The notes beneath the pieces are model-generated. The model saw nothing but the letters and a program-made list of their open reading frames with translations, was not told where the DNA came from and ran no database searches. From Maea johnstoni (Eukaryota > Annelida > Polychaeta > Spionida > Magelonidae): DNA of 64,000 nt. Of this stretch, positions 37,251 to 47,724 are shown in pieces. The DNA lies in contig OZ012688.1 in the NCBI GenBank assembly GCA_963942565.1, positions 25,919,966 through 25,983,965 of the forward strand, given 5' to 3'. The translations under genes and the position numbers were made by a program. Position 1 is the stretch's first letter. Every line of letters begins with the position of its first letter.

Positions 37251-40200
37251 GTGGGCTACCATTTTCAAGCTCTCCAGATGGTGACATTCTATGGCACTTT
37301 TCTAAATTTGCCTTCCTACATAGAGATGTGATACGAAATGACTATTCTCAAAGACAATATCATTTGGAACCAAGTCAGATAAGGGACACAGTTTATAAGT
37401 AAGCCTCACAACTCCCTACAAAATCATGCCCTTATTCATATGCCTACCAGACAATGATTTGAGACATATTCTATGAGTAAACCCCATTTCAACAAGCACT
37501 GACTGTCGTTTTACCTATAAGACAATGCTCTCTGATAGTAGGTAGCCATTGGAGACACAGTCTGTAAAAACATCTCAACTCTATCTAATATAGATAATAA
37601 TCCTACCAGACAATGTTCTTTTCCGTGGTTGAGCCAATGTCCTGTGCGCCCTGTCCTGATAATCCTCTGCAGCTGATTGGTCTTCACCCAGATCATCTCA
37701 TCCACACGCTCGTATCTGAAAGGGATTAGAAGATTATCTGTTTAATCCACTAATGCTTGAGAATTCCTCAAGAAATATTTTTTGGATCTATAAAACTTGT
37801 CAATAATTGAGAATGGTTTTTAAAAATATTTCAGTGAAAAATGTTGGTAGTGTTCTAAGTAATATTTCTCCTACAAATATATTTCCAACTATACTTTCAG
37901 TGGAAATATTTCAACAAAATTGTCAGGCTGCTTTTGGTAGCTGCAAGGATTAATAGGTTAACCTTCCTGAATAGGTCTTCTTTAATACAGCATAATCTCT
38001 ATAATTTTCATTCAGTTTTTGCATAACAGTAATACAGCATAATCTTGATGCTAGGACACTTTGGAAAATAACTCACAAAGTATCTGTATTGAGATATGTA
38101 TTGGTTACATTCTAATCAAAATTTTGATCTATATGTTTTCAAGAAATGGTTTTATCAAAAAGGTTCCAACCAAACACCACACATTAAAATGTTACTACGC
38201 CACTTACCCCCAGAGTTTTAAACACTCCCTCCCCAGCTCCATGGCTCTGAAATAAATAAATCTGCACGTAAGTACATGGTGAAAAAATCAATAATGAGAT
38301 CTACAGTACCTACAAAACACTTAAAAATCTTTTAAACTGAGAGGGAATATGAAAAGAATACTGTAAGATTAAAGTAGGTACTATAGGCAGCATTTCTCAT
38401 AGTCATTTCACAATATTAAGCAGCAGAATTATAAAATAGAACCTGCGAATACAATATCAGCCGCCATATTGGATCCAGCATCTTTCATTGCAAGCTACGT
38501 GTTATTATGATGTAGAGGCCGCCACTATTCCACAGGGAAACTGTCTGGTTCCTTACCTTCCCGTTACCCAGAGGAAGATGAAGCCGTCGTCCTGTAAGCT
38601 GGGTATATCCAGAGCTCTCATCTCATCGTCACTCATCGTTCCGTACGGCAACTCCATGTGGATGTCCCACGGAGGATCCGCCATCACCACCGAAAACTTC
38701 CCCAGAACCGACATGTCAAATATACGCAGGTCACACTGCACCCACTGGTTGGGGTATAATAATGTGGTCTCCTCTTTCTTGCTGTCTATACACTTTTTCG
38801 GAATTTGAACTTCATGTGTGGGTTTCGCCAGTCCTTTTGGATAGTCTATTTCATAATGCACATACTGAAATTAACAAGGAGATACTGTGAAACAAGTTAC
38901 ACAGATTGTGAATTTTATGTATTTGTGTTTGTTCACTTCTCAACATCACTAGTTGAAAACCTAAACAATACCTTCTGATTCCTATATTAATAAAGTTAGT
39001 TAAGATTTACATGTGTATGATTATTATCTGAAAAGTTCAAGTTCCACCTTGAAAAAGGGGCATCTAAGTATTTTGGATGCACACGTACATGGAACAGACA
39101 AAGTACACTGGAAATATGTAGGAAGGGTTGAACCTAAAGTTCTGAAATGGGTTTCCGACTTAAAATGAAAATAAATGCGTTTTTTGGAAAATTCAAAAAT
39201 TGGATAAGTAATAATAGGAGAACAGAGGCCCAAGCCTAAGAATTGTAATAGACAATCATAATTTTTCGAGGGAGACGGCATTGAAAATCAGAAAAACAAC
39301 AACATAACTATGAACAAACTCATTGGGAACATGCGTGGTATCTCTAAGCTATATGTGATAGTATTGAAATAAAAATACAATTTTTCTTTTAAATGAATTT
39401 GTCATTTTCTGAGCATACTGGCTAAAATATCTTGATATTCTGTGGTATGCGGTTTGCTAGGGCCTGTGCACCCTAACAAAACTGTGATATGCTATTGCCT
39501 AAGGTCCCAGGGCGCAAATTGAGATGGACCTTGATGCTATAAGTGTGATGAGACTATCTACTAACCTTGCAGGTGTCCATATGGAAACAGGTGTTCAAGA
39601 AAGAACAGTCTCCCAAACTTTCTGAAAAACACAAGCAAAAATATTTCAGACAATTGGCTGTGTGCAGGTGCAAAGTGTAAGGATTTTGTAAAACCTTATC
39701 AACATCATATATGTAATCCTTTTAAATGGCCATAAAATAACATCTGGTTATTTTCTCAACCCAAAATCTTTGGAATAAGAAAATGAGACATTTCATCATA
39801 TCAATATATCCATATCAAGTCCTAATCTACATTTTCTGGAATGGGGTTTGGTAAAAAGGCGCATGTACCTGGTTACAATCATTACAATGCATTCTCAATC
39901 ATTCAAAGAAATGAAATATATCTTTATTCCTTCAACATTGGACATGAGGAACCCTTAGTTATCAATTTTAAAAATTTAATTATCATTTATTTAGGAAAGA
40001 AAATATTTCCCAAGTTCAACATTTCTCCTTGACTTTGTCCTGCCACACATTTTGAAGTCCTGTCGGATGCTTATAAGACAATGCAACAGTTGGACAACCC
40101 TGAGTCTCTGGCACTTACCATCTGTATGTTTGTGTATTATCTTTTTGAAGTGTAGTTTCTGACAGGCAGGCAGGCTGGCGCTGAGCTTATAACATTCCTC

Positions 40201-43200
40201 CTTGGTGCCGTACTGGCAGAATTCCCGAACCTGAGCCCCTGCAACAATGAGAAACAAAACTTATTAAACAAAAACCAGACTCCAGCACAACTTGAAACAC
40301 AATGAAAAACAAAACTGATTGAATAATGAAAACAGACTCCCTCACAGGTCACAACTGGAAAAACAGTGAGAAACATAAATAAATGAAAAAACAAACAAAC
40401 AGAATCCCATATAACTGGAAACTAAATCTAAAACAGGGGTAATTACTAATTAGAAGAATGTATCAAACAGGTCAGACTTCACTGAAACACTATATTTACA
40501 GTTAGATGCTATACCATATATGTTTATTTGCTGGAGAGTTGTGCAATAAAACATCATTTCAGGAAGAAATGACTTAAAGTTATTACTCATGTTGGGTTTT
40601 AAAAGCTCCCTTATTACTTTTGTAACTCCAACGGATGAGTTATGTTCTAAATTATCAGACCATATGTTCACTTCAGATGCAAAAGTATTAAGCGAGGATA
40701 CATCAAATAGAAAGAAATACTAGTACATACCTCCGACAGACTTGAAACGTTCAACAAGAGATTGTTCCTGCACACCAAAAAAGAAAAGTAAATCAAATGA
40801 TAATTACAAGAGGAGATAAAAAGAATGATTGTTGCTATTTCCGACAAGCTGACCTGCCTTGATATTTCTTGCCGACTCTTGAGGTTGCTTTATCACCAGT
40901 CTTTCTGCGATTCTTGATGGTAACTTATCAATAGGCTTTGAACATGCAGTAATCCACTTTTAGTAGGTCTAATACCACACACCTAAAATTCTAATATCAT
41001 ACATACTGCATAATTGACCCAACAATGGTGTTTGTCCCTTTCTTACATTATATGCAGGATCTAGTACCAATTCTAGTGGGGAACATAGAATCCATATCAT
41101 AACACATGCAAAGTATTATAGTTGCATCAGTACAACCTTTTCCTGTATGAACTTTAGCTAGCTATTTCTTTCTATGTGGAACCAAATTCAACGGATAAGG
41201 GAGGTTAACAGAGAGAACTGGTAAAAGAGCTAGTGATAAATTTGTTACACTATGTTTGAAAATGAGATAGAGCCTGCTATCGACCCTCAGTCGCATGTGA
41301 GAAATGTGAAATGAAATATGTTCAAGGTATAGTCATATTCTTGATATGTTTGCCAAAAATATTAAAGCATTCTCACAAATTGGAAATAAATATAATTATC
41401 AACCCTAATCTTGAGGTGACCATTACAGGAATTCTACAAATGGGTACAATTGAGGAAAAGGCTTAAAGTAATTGATTTACATACCTTAGTAGTAGGAGCA
41501 CTTAGCAATTCCATGATCTCTTCATTGAGTTTCTTATTCTCCCTCTCCTTAGAGGACTGCATTGATAACAAACTCTGCAAGTAAACAGGAGAAAGGTGGT
41601 AAAATTGTGCTCAACTTAAACAGGTATTCAATGGCTTACAAAATTGCTCTACTTATGTAGGTATTGAACTGAAAAAGGTGGTGCAGGTTGTGTAGTTTTT
41701 CATTCAAGTCAATGAGGTGCTTAACGTAAGTAGGCATTTAATTCAAGGTGCTTAACTTATGCAGGTGTACAACTTATGGAGATGCTCAAATTTACATAGA
41801 TCTTATGCAAGTGTTTACGTTAAGAGAGTCATCAAGTTACAGAAGTATTCAACTTATGTAGGTTTGCAATTTAAGAAGGTGCTCAACTTGCGAAGGTATT
41901 CAACTTAAGTCAGCTGCTCAACTTGTGTAGGTATGCGACTTATGGAGGTGCTCAACACCGCTGTAGGCATGCAACTCAAAATTGCTTGACTTATGTAGTT
42001 ATTCTCTCACTAGGTGGATGAGTATGCCCTGATAACAGAGTGGTCTAAGGTGCTGCCACTGGCTGCTTACTGTTTCTCACTACTGCCCAGGTTAGAGTCC
42101 CACTGAGGGTATGTGAGAAAGTTGCCAGTGACTTGGGGTAAGATTTTTGCCGGGTAATTCTGTTTCCTCCACCACTTACAACTGGCTAATCACAAATTAG
42201 CCTAACTATGCAGGCACCAACATAAGTTTCAGAACTATCTTACCATGCCGGGCAAGTGGTTAATGATTCATACTTGCCCGAAGTTATAACACATGCTAGA
42301 ATGGCATGTATTATTTCTTAGGGATTTAATGAATTTTAAAACCAATATCTTTTAAATTGTGTTGCATATTTCTGGCGTTTTGTGCCATTTTTCTAATCAA
42401 AAAATGTGTAGTATTCAGAAAATCAGCTTGCCCATTCGGGCAAGTGAAAGCTAAAATGTACTTGCCCAAAAGCCCTTTTTTTTTAAATTCACTTGCCAGG
42501 GTAAGCGGGCAAGTAGTTATGTCGAACCCTGCTATGGCAGAAGGAGTGCCAATAATAAAAATTTCCAAATCTCGCTAGGTGGCGCTTACCTCGATACTGT
42601 CCTCTGTTTGTGGCGCCGTATCGGCAGTTTTGGCCCGAACTTTGCTTGGAGGGTCCTCTTCCCCCTGGGACTCACTGAAATGCATGCAAAAATAATGTTT
42701 ATTCATCTTCATTTTCCTAGTAAAATGAAAATTTATTTGGATTTCTATTGGCATTATTTACAAAATTGAGTTCAGATTTATTAATTATAATGTGTCATAT
42801 CTCTTTTATATGACTATTGGATTTGTTTTGAAAAATGAATTGTTGTGTTCTAGTCAATTGCTATCACCTGTTCCTAATATTAATTGACCAGTCAGAAATA
42901 TAAAGTAGTGGTCTTTAAAGGAAATTTGAAAACTTTCAACAAGCAAATGCTACACTGAATCATTCACAAAGTCAATCAGTTTTCAATAATTCTTGTAAAA
43001 CAGTTAAGGTGCTTCAGTAGGGGCTTAAAGAGTGTTAACCGACCTCCCTAGAATACAGCCTGTATCAGGCTGCATTCCCATCATATCCGAGAGTCTATAT
43101 AATGCATAGGTGCAGAGCAAGAAGACACCCAACCTGCATGAAAACCATAACATTGAACTGCTGCATAATGCAAAACAAACAAAAATATTGATCAAATTAA

Positions 43201-46200
43201 AGGGAAAATTGCAACATCCAAACGTTTAGATTTGACGACCAAATTATGCAACAGTAGGGTTTTTGAAGTCCAATATGGGTTTGTTTGTAACAATACCCAC
43301 AGGCATACCGCAAAATAAACTCATATCATGCTGCCAACTCTATACAGTTTATGCCTGAACTGATCAGGTGCACCAAAATACTCACTCGGTCGCCATTTGC
43401 ATTGTCGATGGACGTGTTTCATGGCCCCACACTCGAGTTAGCAACTGTCTCATTAATTACGATTGCGGTATGCCTCTGCGCAGTTAAACAAGATACATAT
43501 AACGCCAATAAAACTTGAATTTCGAGCTGTTGTTTATCTGAAATTCGCAAAACGGCATACTCGTGAATTAATTGGTACTGCCATCTAGCGTTTTTTACAG
43601 CAAATCACTGGACATCGTTTATGCAGTAAACCAAGGGTTGGTTCTTGTAGAGCGGAGAATGGTAGTTATTGATTGCTAGTGGTGTGTCTGTCTATTATGC
43701 GCACATTGCAGACAGTTTCTGTAGTATTTCCTTTTCAACCACTCAAAATTCCTTTGCTGTAATATATTTGGATACATAGAAAATATACATATATTTATAT
43801 AGGAATTAAGTTTGAAGTTGCCTGTGACCAAAATAAACTTAATTTCAGTTGTGCATTAATATGGCTTGCAAAGGAGACGTTCTTTGATTTTTAATTGGTT
43901 TTCGACCAACATTTCACTTTTGGCTAATTTTGAAATAACCCGGAACACAGGAGAATGCCTTAATTAGCCAGGTCAGTGTTTGGGATCACAGGCATGAATG
44001 TGATCAAGGTTGAAAAAAACGCGCCCTTGCTTGAGATTGGGGTGTCTGCGGTTGGGGCTAGTCAGACCATCTGCAGCCGATTGAGGAGACCGGTTGCGCC
44101 GCTATGCTGTACTGAAGGACCTTAAATTTACTACATCTCGAAGCTTTACAATGGCTAAGTTTGTATATCTGCTTGATTCTGAGGAACGTTTCACAACCTT
44201 AACCCTTCCAATGCTGAGGCTACTTTTGTTCAAAGCACAAGGATGTAAAGATCTTTGAAAACAATCTAAACCCTGTCATGGTGGTATTCATTGGAAAGCT
44301 CTCGTTGAGTGCTCTCAGATGAGTACCGATTTGTGAGGGTTTCAGTCACCAGTAGCATACGGGTTTACAGACTATACATATTACCATAACAAGACAGGCC
44401 CGCGCCCTGTTTCACAAAAATTGGATAATCTGTTATTTATCTGAATTAATCTTTGATCCCTCTTGCCCTTTGAATGAGGTCTTAAAAGAAAAATTATGTT
44501 AGATCAACGTAGCCAGCAAAAGGCCATTTATGCCCTAGCTAAACAAATGATATGTTGTGTGTGTTATGACTTGAACATTCTGTTCTCCTTGGACACTGGT
44601 GCTCACTTAATAAACTAGGCTACACGTTTTGAACACCTTGTTGGGACTACGTAGTGCAGATTTCAAAAAGAAACTGTGGAGAGTACAAAGGTTGACAAAA
44701 ATTCAGAAATATTTGGTAATATTCGCTTCGATACTAGTATAAACCTAATTATTCACTAATTCTTCATTCACCGAACATCCATCTTACCTTTCCCTTAAAT
44801 CAAAGCAATATGTCCAGTGTTGCAGGGAAACTGAGACTGAGAGGTCATACAATATTTCTATAAAAGATCTTCAACTTTCCATATAAAATTTTTCAAAATG
44901 CCTAGTGTTCTAATCCTAAATCCTGTAGCCTATATTATAGGTGAGAACCTCGGGAAGTGGCACCAGACCCTGCATGCTCTGTAGGGAACTGAATAATGGA
45001 GATAACACATCTTTTAAACAAACCTGTCTTTTTTTCTTTTTCTTGATATCATGACAACATCTGCACCAAGTTCATTTGCCACAGCACTCAACTGTAAGAG
45101 TAAAGAGACAATATCAGAAATAGGGACATCAATATTAAAGATTATCATTTTGGTGACAAAGATATTTGAATATTGCTGTGTATTGTATTAGTTGACTGGT
45201 AAAATTGAGCATGCAGAACATTTAGCAAAATATGAATTATCAAAACAGTATATATAAAAAAATCTATATATTGTTTAATTTCTTTTTTGAGGCAATTAAA
45301 AAATGTTTCTTATCTGCTAGATCCATATAATATTAAATGGATATTTTGAGGTAGATGAAGTCATACAAACCTTAGCATGATCTGTAGTGGTGACTGTAAG
45401 TAGTTTTTTCCTAGTGTTTTCTTCTTCTTTAGATCCAATGCTGAAAGAGAGGAATAACAATACATGTATTTGGAGTATTATAACTTAAATTGATCTAATA
45501 TTGCAGAAGCCATAAATGTATATAAAGTGAAAATTGCCAACTTGAACACCTGGATAATTTGAACACTTTTCCTTTGCCTGCAGGTGCACAACCAATGTAT
45601 ATTACACCAAGGCCTTAGCCAGGATTTTAAAACTGAGTATTCAAAATGGCTAATCTTTAGAATATTGTGTCATCTTCTTCAAATGTAAAACATTTAAGTT
45701 GCAAAAAAGAATCAGTATTAAAATCATGGTGTCTTCAAATTATGTCCTAGAACTATTTGCTTAAAATTGACAAACATAGATATCCCTGACTAAAATATTT
45801 GAGTCGCTATGGGTGACTTTCAAAGGTTTAGGTGTTCAAATGTTGGCCTTACACACTATATAGCTCTACACTATTTCACTGTTCATCAGCTGTGTCCATA
45901 AACGTATTATTCAAAAGCATTAAGTATCACATTATCACTCTTTCTTAAGAAATAAGTCTTTCATTATCTATTTGAACCCATTGAAATTACACTAAAAATC
46001 CTTGATATCTAAACAGATCTTTGAGAAGAATCATACACAAATCCTTGAAACTATTTATACCCTAGAAGTAAGCAAATGTGAGAGCATTTGAAAATGCTAT
46101 GATTGATACCATGAATAGTTACCTTATAAGGGTTTGTGCTGCAAATTTCTGCAGTAGGTCCTCAACCACAGTGAATGGCACATCCCTGTCTAGCGTCTTG

Positions 46201-47418
46201 GACACAGAGTTTATCAGCGTGATGGAATCAATTGGAAGCGTAAGGCCAACATCACATAGGGTGACTAGGAGGATCTTCTCCACCTCTGGATCTGATTTGG
46301 CAGCGGGTTCGGGTGGTGGCGCTGCAGTCACTGTGGTAGCAGTAGGGCTGCTTGTGGAGCTGGTGGCTTGAGCCGTGGACGATGCGGAGGAGGACGATGA
46401 GGAGATAGCTGCTGGCAACGTGCTAGGATCTGGAAGTAATTCATAATTAGGCAGGGTTGGCAGTTTCTTCCGAGGGGCGGTTTCTTCCATGGAAAAATCC
46501 GGTTTCTTCCGTCCTGGAAGAAATATGTTTCTTCCATTTCTTCCAATGTTTTGGAAGAAACCTATCTCTTCCAGTGTTCTTTGAATTTTTCTTATGCTTC
46601 ATCCTACATACCAAGGCAAACGACTCACCACTGGACAGAGAGAAGATGTTAACAACTGGCTGTTTGAGAAAAATCCAGAGTACCTTGCCGCAGCAATAGG
46701 ATTTCAAAGCAGGTCAGACCCCTTCCCAGCATCCTTTTTCAAGGTGGGCAGCATTAACCCTGTAACCTGGTGGAAGGGCCTGAAGTATGATGCTTTGCCA
46801 GAAGGACAAGTTGAACTTATGATACAGCTGCACTCTGCTAATTAAATTAGGGCTAGGAATCACTCAGAAATTTCAGCTTGATTAATCGCCGAAGTGTCCA
46901 ACGGTTTAATTGATCATTTCAAGTGTCCCTATAACCTTCAAAAACATGCCAGTCCACCACCTGGAAGTTTACCTATTTTAGCTTAAACATGACCATGGCG
47001 CCATTTTTAATGTTAGACTTAAGTATAATGCACTACATAACCAGTTGTGGTGGTGAATATAGACAAGAAAACAACAGATAAGGCAGGGACATTTCTTTAT
47101 TAGTATCTATAGCGGTGGAAGGAATAACTAGTCAGGTAAGTGAACAATGTCTCTCATATATATTTTTACTTGCATAATGATACAATTATACTTTCCCAAC
47201 TAAAATGGCCCAGACAGTACAACTGTACAAGACAGTACAACATACATTTTCTAAAATGTGAACAGTACACAGAATCTAATAAATAAGGACTAATTTGAAA
47301 TACCATTTGTGATGCTTGCCACAAGACCTTCCCTTTCTTTTTTCCTCCTCATCATCTTTTCCCTCAAGCTGCTCTGTTTGCTCTTGAGAGCCTGGATGTC
47401 ACTCCACGTGTCTGACAT
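34754..47418 (-). CDS. METTL3: METTL3, m6A RNA methyltransferase catalytic subunit, 15 coding exons
   Basis: Transfers methyl from SAM to N6 of adenosine in mRNA, in the nucleus, in complex with METTL14 and WTAP. Coding exons in gene order: 47303-47418, 46123-46429, 45371-45440, 45024-45091, 42590-42674, 41485-41574, 40731-40767, 40119-40238, 39566-39621, 38557-38864, 38208-38246, 37607-37715, 36788-36853, 35695-35807, 34754-34874. About 565 residues (human has 580). The start [12 protein letters not shown] matches the family start. It has the leader helix, a two-CCCH zinc-finger region, the DPPW catalytic motif, and the end [16 protein letters not shown]. All junction phases agree except exon 1 to exon 2: an A7 run in exon 1 gives TGA at the junction with acceptor 46429. 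An acceptor 7 bases further in (CCTAG|C) keeps frame, as would A6. Confidence 0.95.
35034..35308 (-). mobile_element. hAT-like MITE family C, copy 3 (METTL3 intron)
   Basis: Reverse copy with GAGGCAGGCAGTATCGTTAT near its 3' side and AAGGTGCCAATCCCT at the end. It abuts the LINE fragment at 35314, so one inserted next to or into the other. Confidence 0.7.
35314..35620 (+). mobile_element. LINE 3' fragment (METTL3 intron)
   Basis: The frame ends in [20 protein letters not shown] and [10 protein letters not shown] before a stop at 35521-35523, the typical C-terminus of a CR1/Jockey-like LINE reverse transcriptase. A tail with a GCGCAATATCAAATG phrase and TTATTATTATT follows. Only the last 70 or so codons remain. 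Confidence 0.85.
35931..36218 (+). mobile_element. MITE family B copy (METTL3 intron)
   Basis: Starts GTTGTAGCCAGAATTTATAA and ends TTGAGGGTTTGGGTATCCAA then GCCCTGCTG. Further, mostly partial, copies: 11413-11516 (reverse, one end), 45611-45855 (plus), 48659-48760 (reverse), 53085-53178 (plus, one end), 57676-57975 (reverse) and 63562-63672 (reverse). Confidence 0.75.
36510..36670 (+). repeat. tRNA-derived SINE copy, 5' truncated (METTL3 intron)
   Basis: CACCACTGCCCAGATTGTAA then GAAAGTTACCAGTGACGTGG and CCTCCACCACTTACAACTGG match the fuller copy at 42024. The tRNA-like head is degraded. Confidence 0.7.
37210..37247. repeat. (TA)n microsatellite
   Basis: About 38 bp of pure TA inside a METTL3 intron. 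Confidence 0.95.
38557..38864 (-). CDS. METTL3: METTL3 catalytic exon with DPPW
   Basis: From [11 protein letters not shown] to LWVTG(R). Contains [17 protein letters not shown], the DPPW motif that binds the target adenosine and SAM, and [11 protein letters not shown]. Both splice sites keep phase with their neighbours. Confidence 0.97.
40119..40238 (-). CDS. METTL3: METTL3 zinc-finger exon, first part
   Basis: Reads [18 protein letters not shown].. to KKIIHKHTD(E). With the next exon (39566-39621: [18 protein letters not shown]) it forms the two CCCH fingers that bind RNA. Confidence 0.95.
41605..42000. repeat. Degenerate minisatellite in a METTL3 intron
   Basis: About ten poor copies of a 35-40 bp unit around GGTGCTCAACTTATGTAGG and TATTCAACTTA. 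Confidence 0.75.
42024..42205 (+). repeat. tRNA-derived SINE copy (METTL3 intron)
   Basis: Box A-like TGGTCTAAGGTG (42041-42052) and box B-like GTTAGAGTCC (42091-42100), then the family body GAAAGTTGCCAGTGACTTGG and CCTCCACCACTTACAACTGG. Partial reverse copies: 22395-22470, 33650-33735 and 59355-59440. Confidence 0.75.
42210..42530 (+). repeat. CTTGCCC-rich dispersed element, copy 1
   Basis: Shares GGCACCAACATAAGTTTCAG, GCTAGAATGGCATG, CGGGCAAGTG and ACTTGCC..GCAAG phrases with 53762-53985. It directly follows the SINE in this copy. Many CTTGCCC/GGGCAAG inverted pairs could form small hairpins. Confidence 0.75.
43025..43402 (-). CDS. Candidate nested two-exon microprotein gene in a METTL3 intron
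   Basis: Exon 1 (43386-43396 from the better ATG, or 43402 from an in-frame ATG two codons earlier) ends GCGACCGA|gtgagt, a strong donor. Exon 2 (43025-43133) starts after ttttcatgcag. Joined in phase, they encode 39 residues: MATE, a hydrophobic [14 protein letters not shown] segment, then a polar end ..[12 protein letters not shown] and TAA. The start context CAAATGG is good. It lies on the METTL3 strand in the intron between exons 45024 and 42590. I recognise no family. Alternatively the second exon (to 43044) is a 90-base METTL3 cassette, since its phase would fit, but a membrane-like segment there would be odd and the donor (gtcggt) is weak. Confidence 0.4.
44199..44372 (-). mobile_element. 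MITE family A, copy 4 (METTL3 intron)
   Basis: Reverse-oriented: begins AACCCTTCCAATGCTGAGGC and runs to CAGTAGCATACGGGTT. It lacks part of the other end. Confidence 0.8.
45611..45855 (+). mobile_element. MITE family B copy (METTL3 intron)
   Basis: Starts GGCCTTAGCCAGGATTTTAA and ends GGTGTTCAAATGTTGGCC. Divergent but collinear with the 34317 copy. Confidence 0.7.
46123..46429 (-). CDS. METTL3: METTL3 exon 2: low-complexity and N-terminal helical region
   Basis: A Ser/Thr/Ala/Pro-rich stretch ([16 protein letters not shown]) followed by [20 protein letters not shown] and [15 protein letters not shown], which align with human DPELEKKLLHHLSDLALTL and [14 protein letters not shown]. Acceptor at 46429 or 7 bases inside; see the METTL3 entry for the frame question. 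Confidence 0.88.
46452..46850 (+). mobile_element. hAT transposon remnant (METTL3 intron 1)
   Basis: CAGGGTTGGCAGTTTCTTCC at 46452 resembles a hAT terminal repeat and is followed by several TTTCTTCC direct repeats. From about 46600 a plus-strand frame reads [15 protein letters not shown] and [10 protein letters not shown], resembling the region before the hAT dimerisation domain; it stops before the usual SSA..ER.FS motif. The element is heavily deleted. Its left end lies 22 bases from METTL3 exon 2. Confidence 0.7.
47303..47418 (-). CDS. METTL3: METTL3 first coding exon
   Basis: ATG at 47416-47418, [18 protein letters not shown] then a basic run. A likely 5' UTR acceptor (tattttcag, at about 47442) lies 24 bases upstream, so the promoter is further away, possibly beyond the 47725-50680 element. 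After the A7 run the frame as written reads [13 protein letters not shown]; with one A fewer it would read [13 protein letters not shown], which looks more family-like. Confidence 0.85.
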
Positions 47419-47724
47419 GATGACAGGCTTGGAGGGCTACCACTGAAAATAACACAATAAAACAACTCAACTAACATTCAAGAAACTTAACTTAACCTAT
47501 TCCTTCATGGATATCTCCTTGGCAAGTGCCATTCAAGCCTATGATAATTTACTGATTTAAGAAAAAAAAGCTTTGGAAATAAGAATTAATCCACAGAATG
47601 TCTTACGGAGAGTTAAGGATTGCCTTCCGATCAAAATTTCTCCATCAAATATCTTTACTGCCATTATAAAACTATTGCAAAAAATAGGTAGGATACATTT
47701 GGGTGAGCCATGCATAAATTGGCT

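Noticed and set aside
38488-38808. Plus-strand frame of 106 codons
   Set aside because: Antisense shadow of the METTL3 catalytic exon.
42041-42100. tRNA gene
   Set aside because: Box A- and B-like motifs are present but no acceptor stem or cloverleaf closes, and the same body recurs elsewhere: tRNA-derived SINE.
46078-46371. Plus-strand frame over METTL3 exon 2
   Set aside because: Antisense shadow of the Ser/Ala-rich METTL3 segment.
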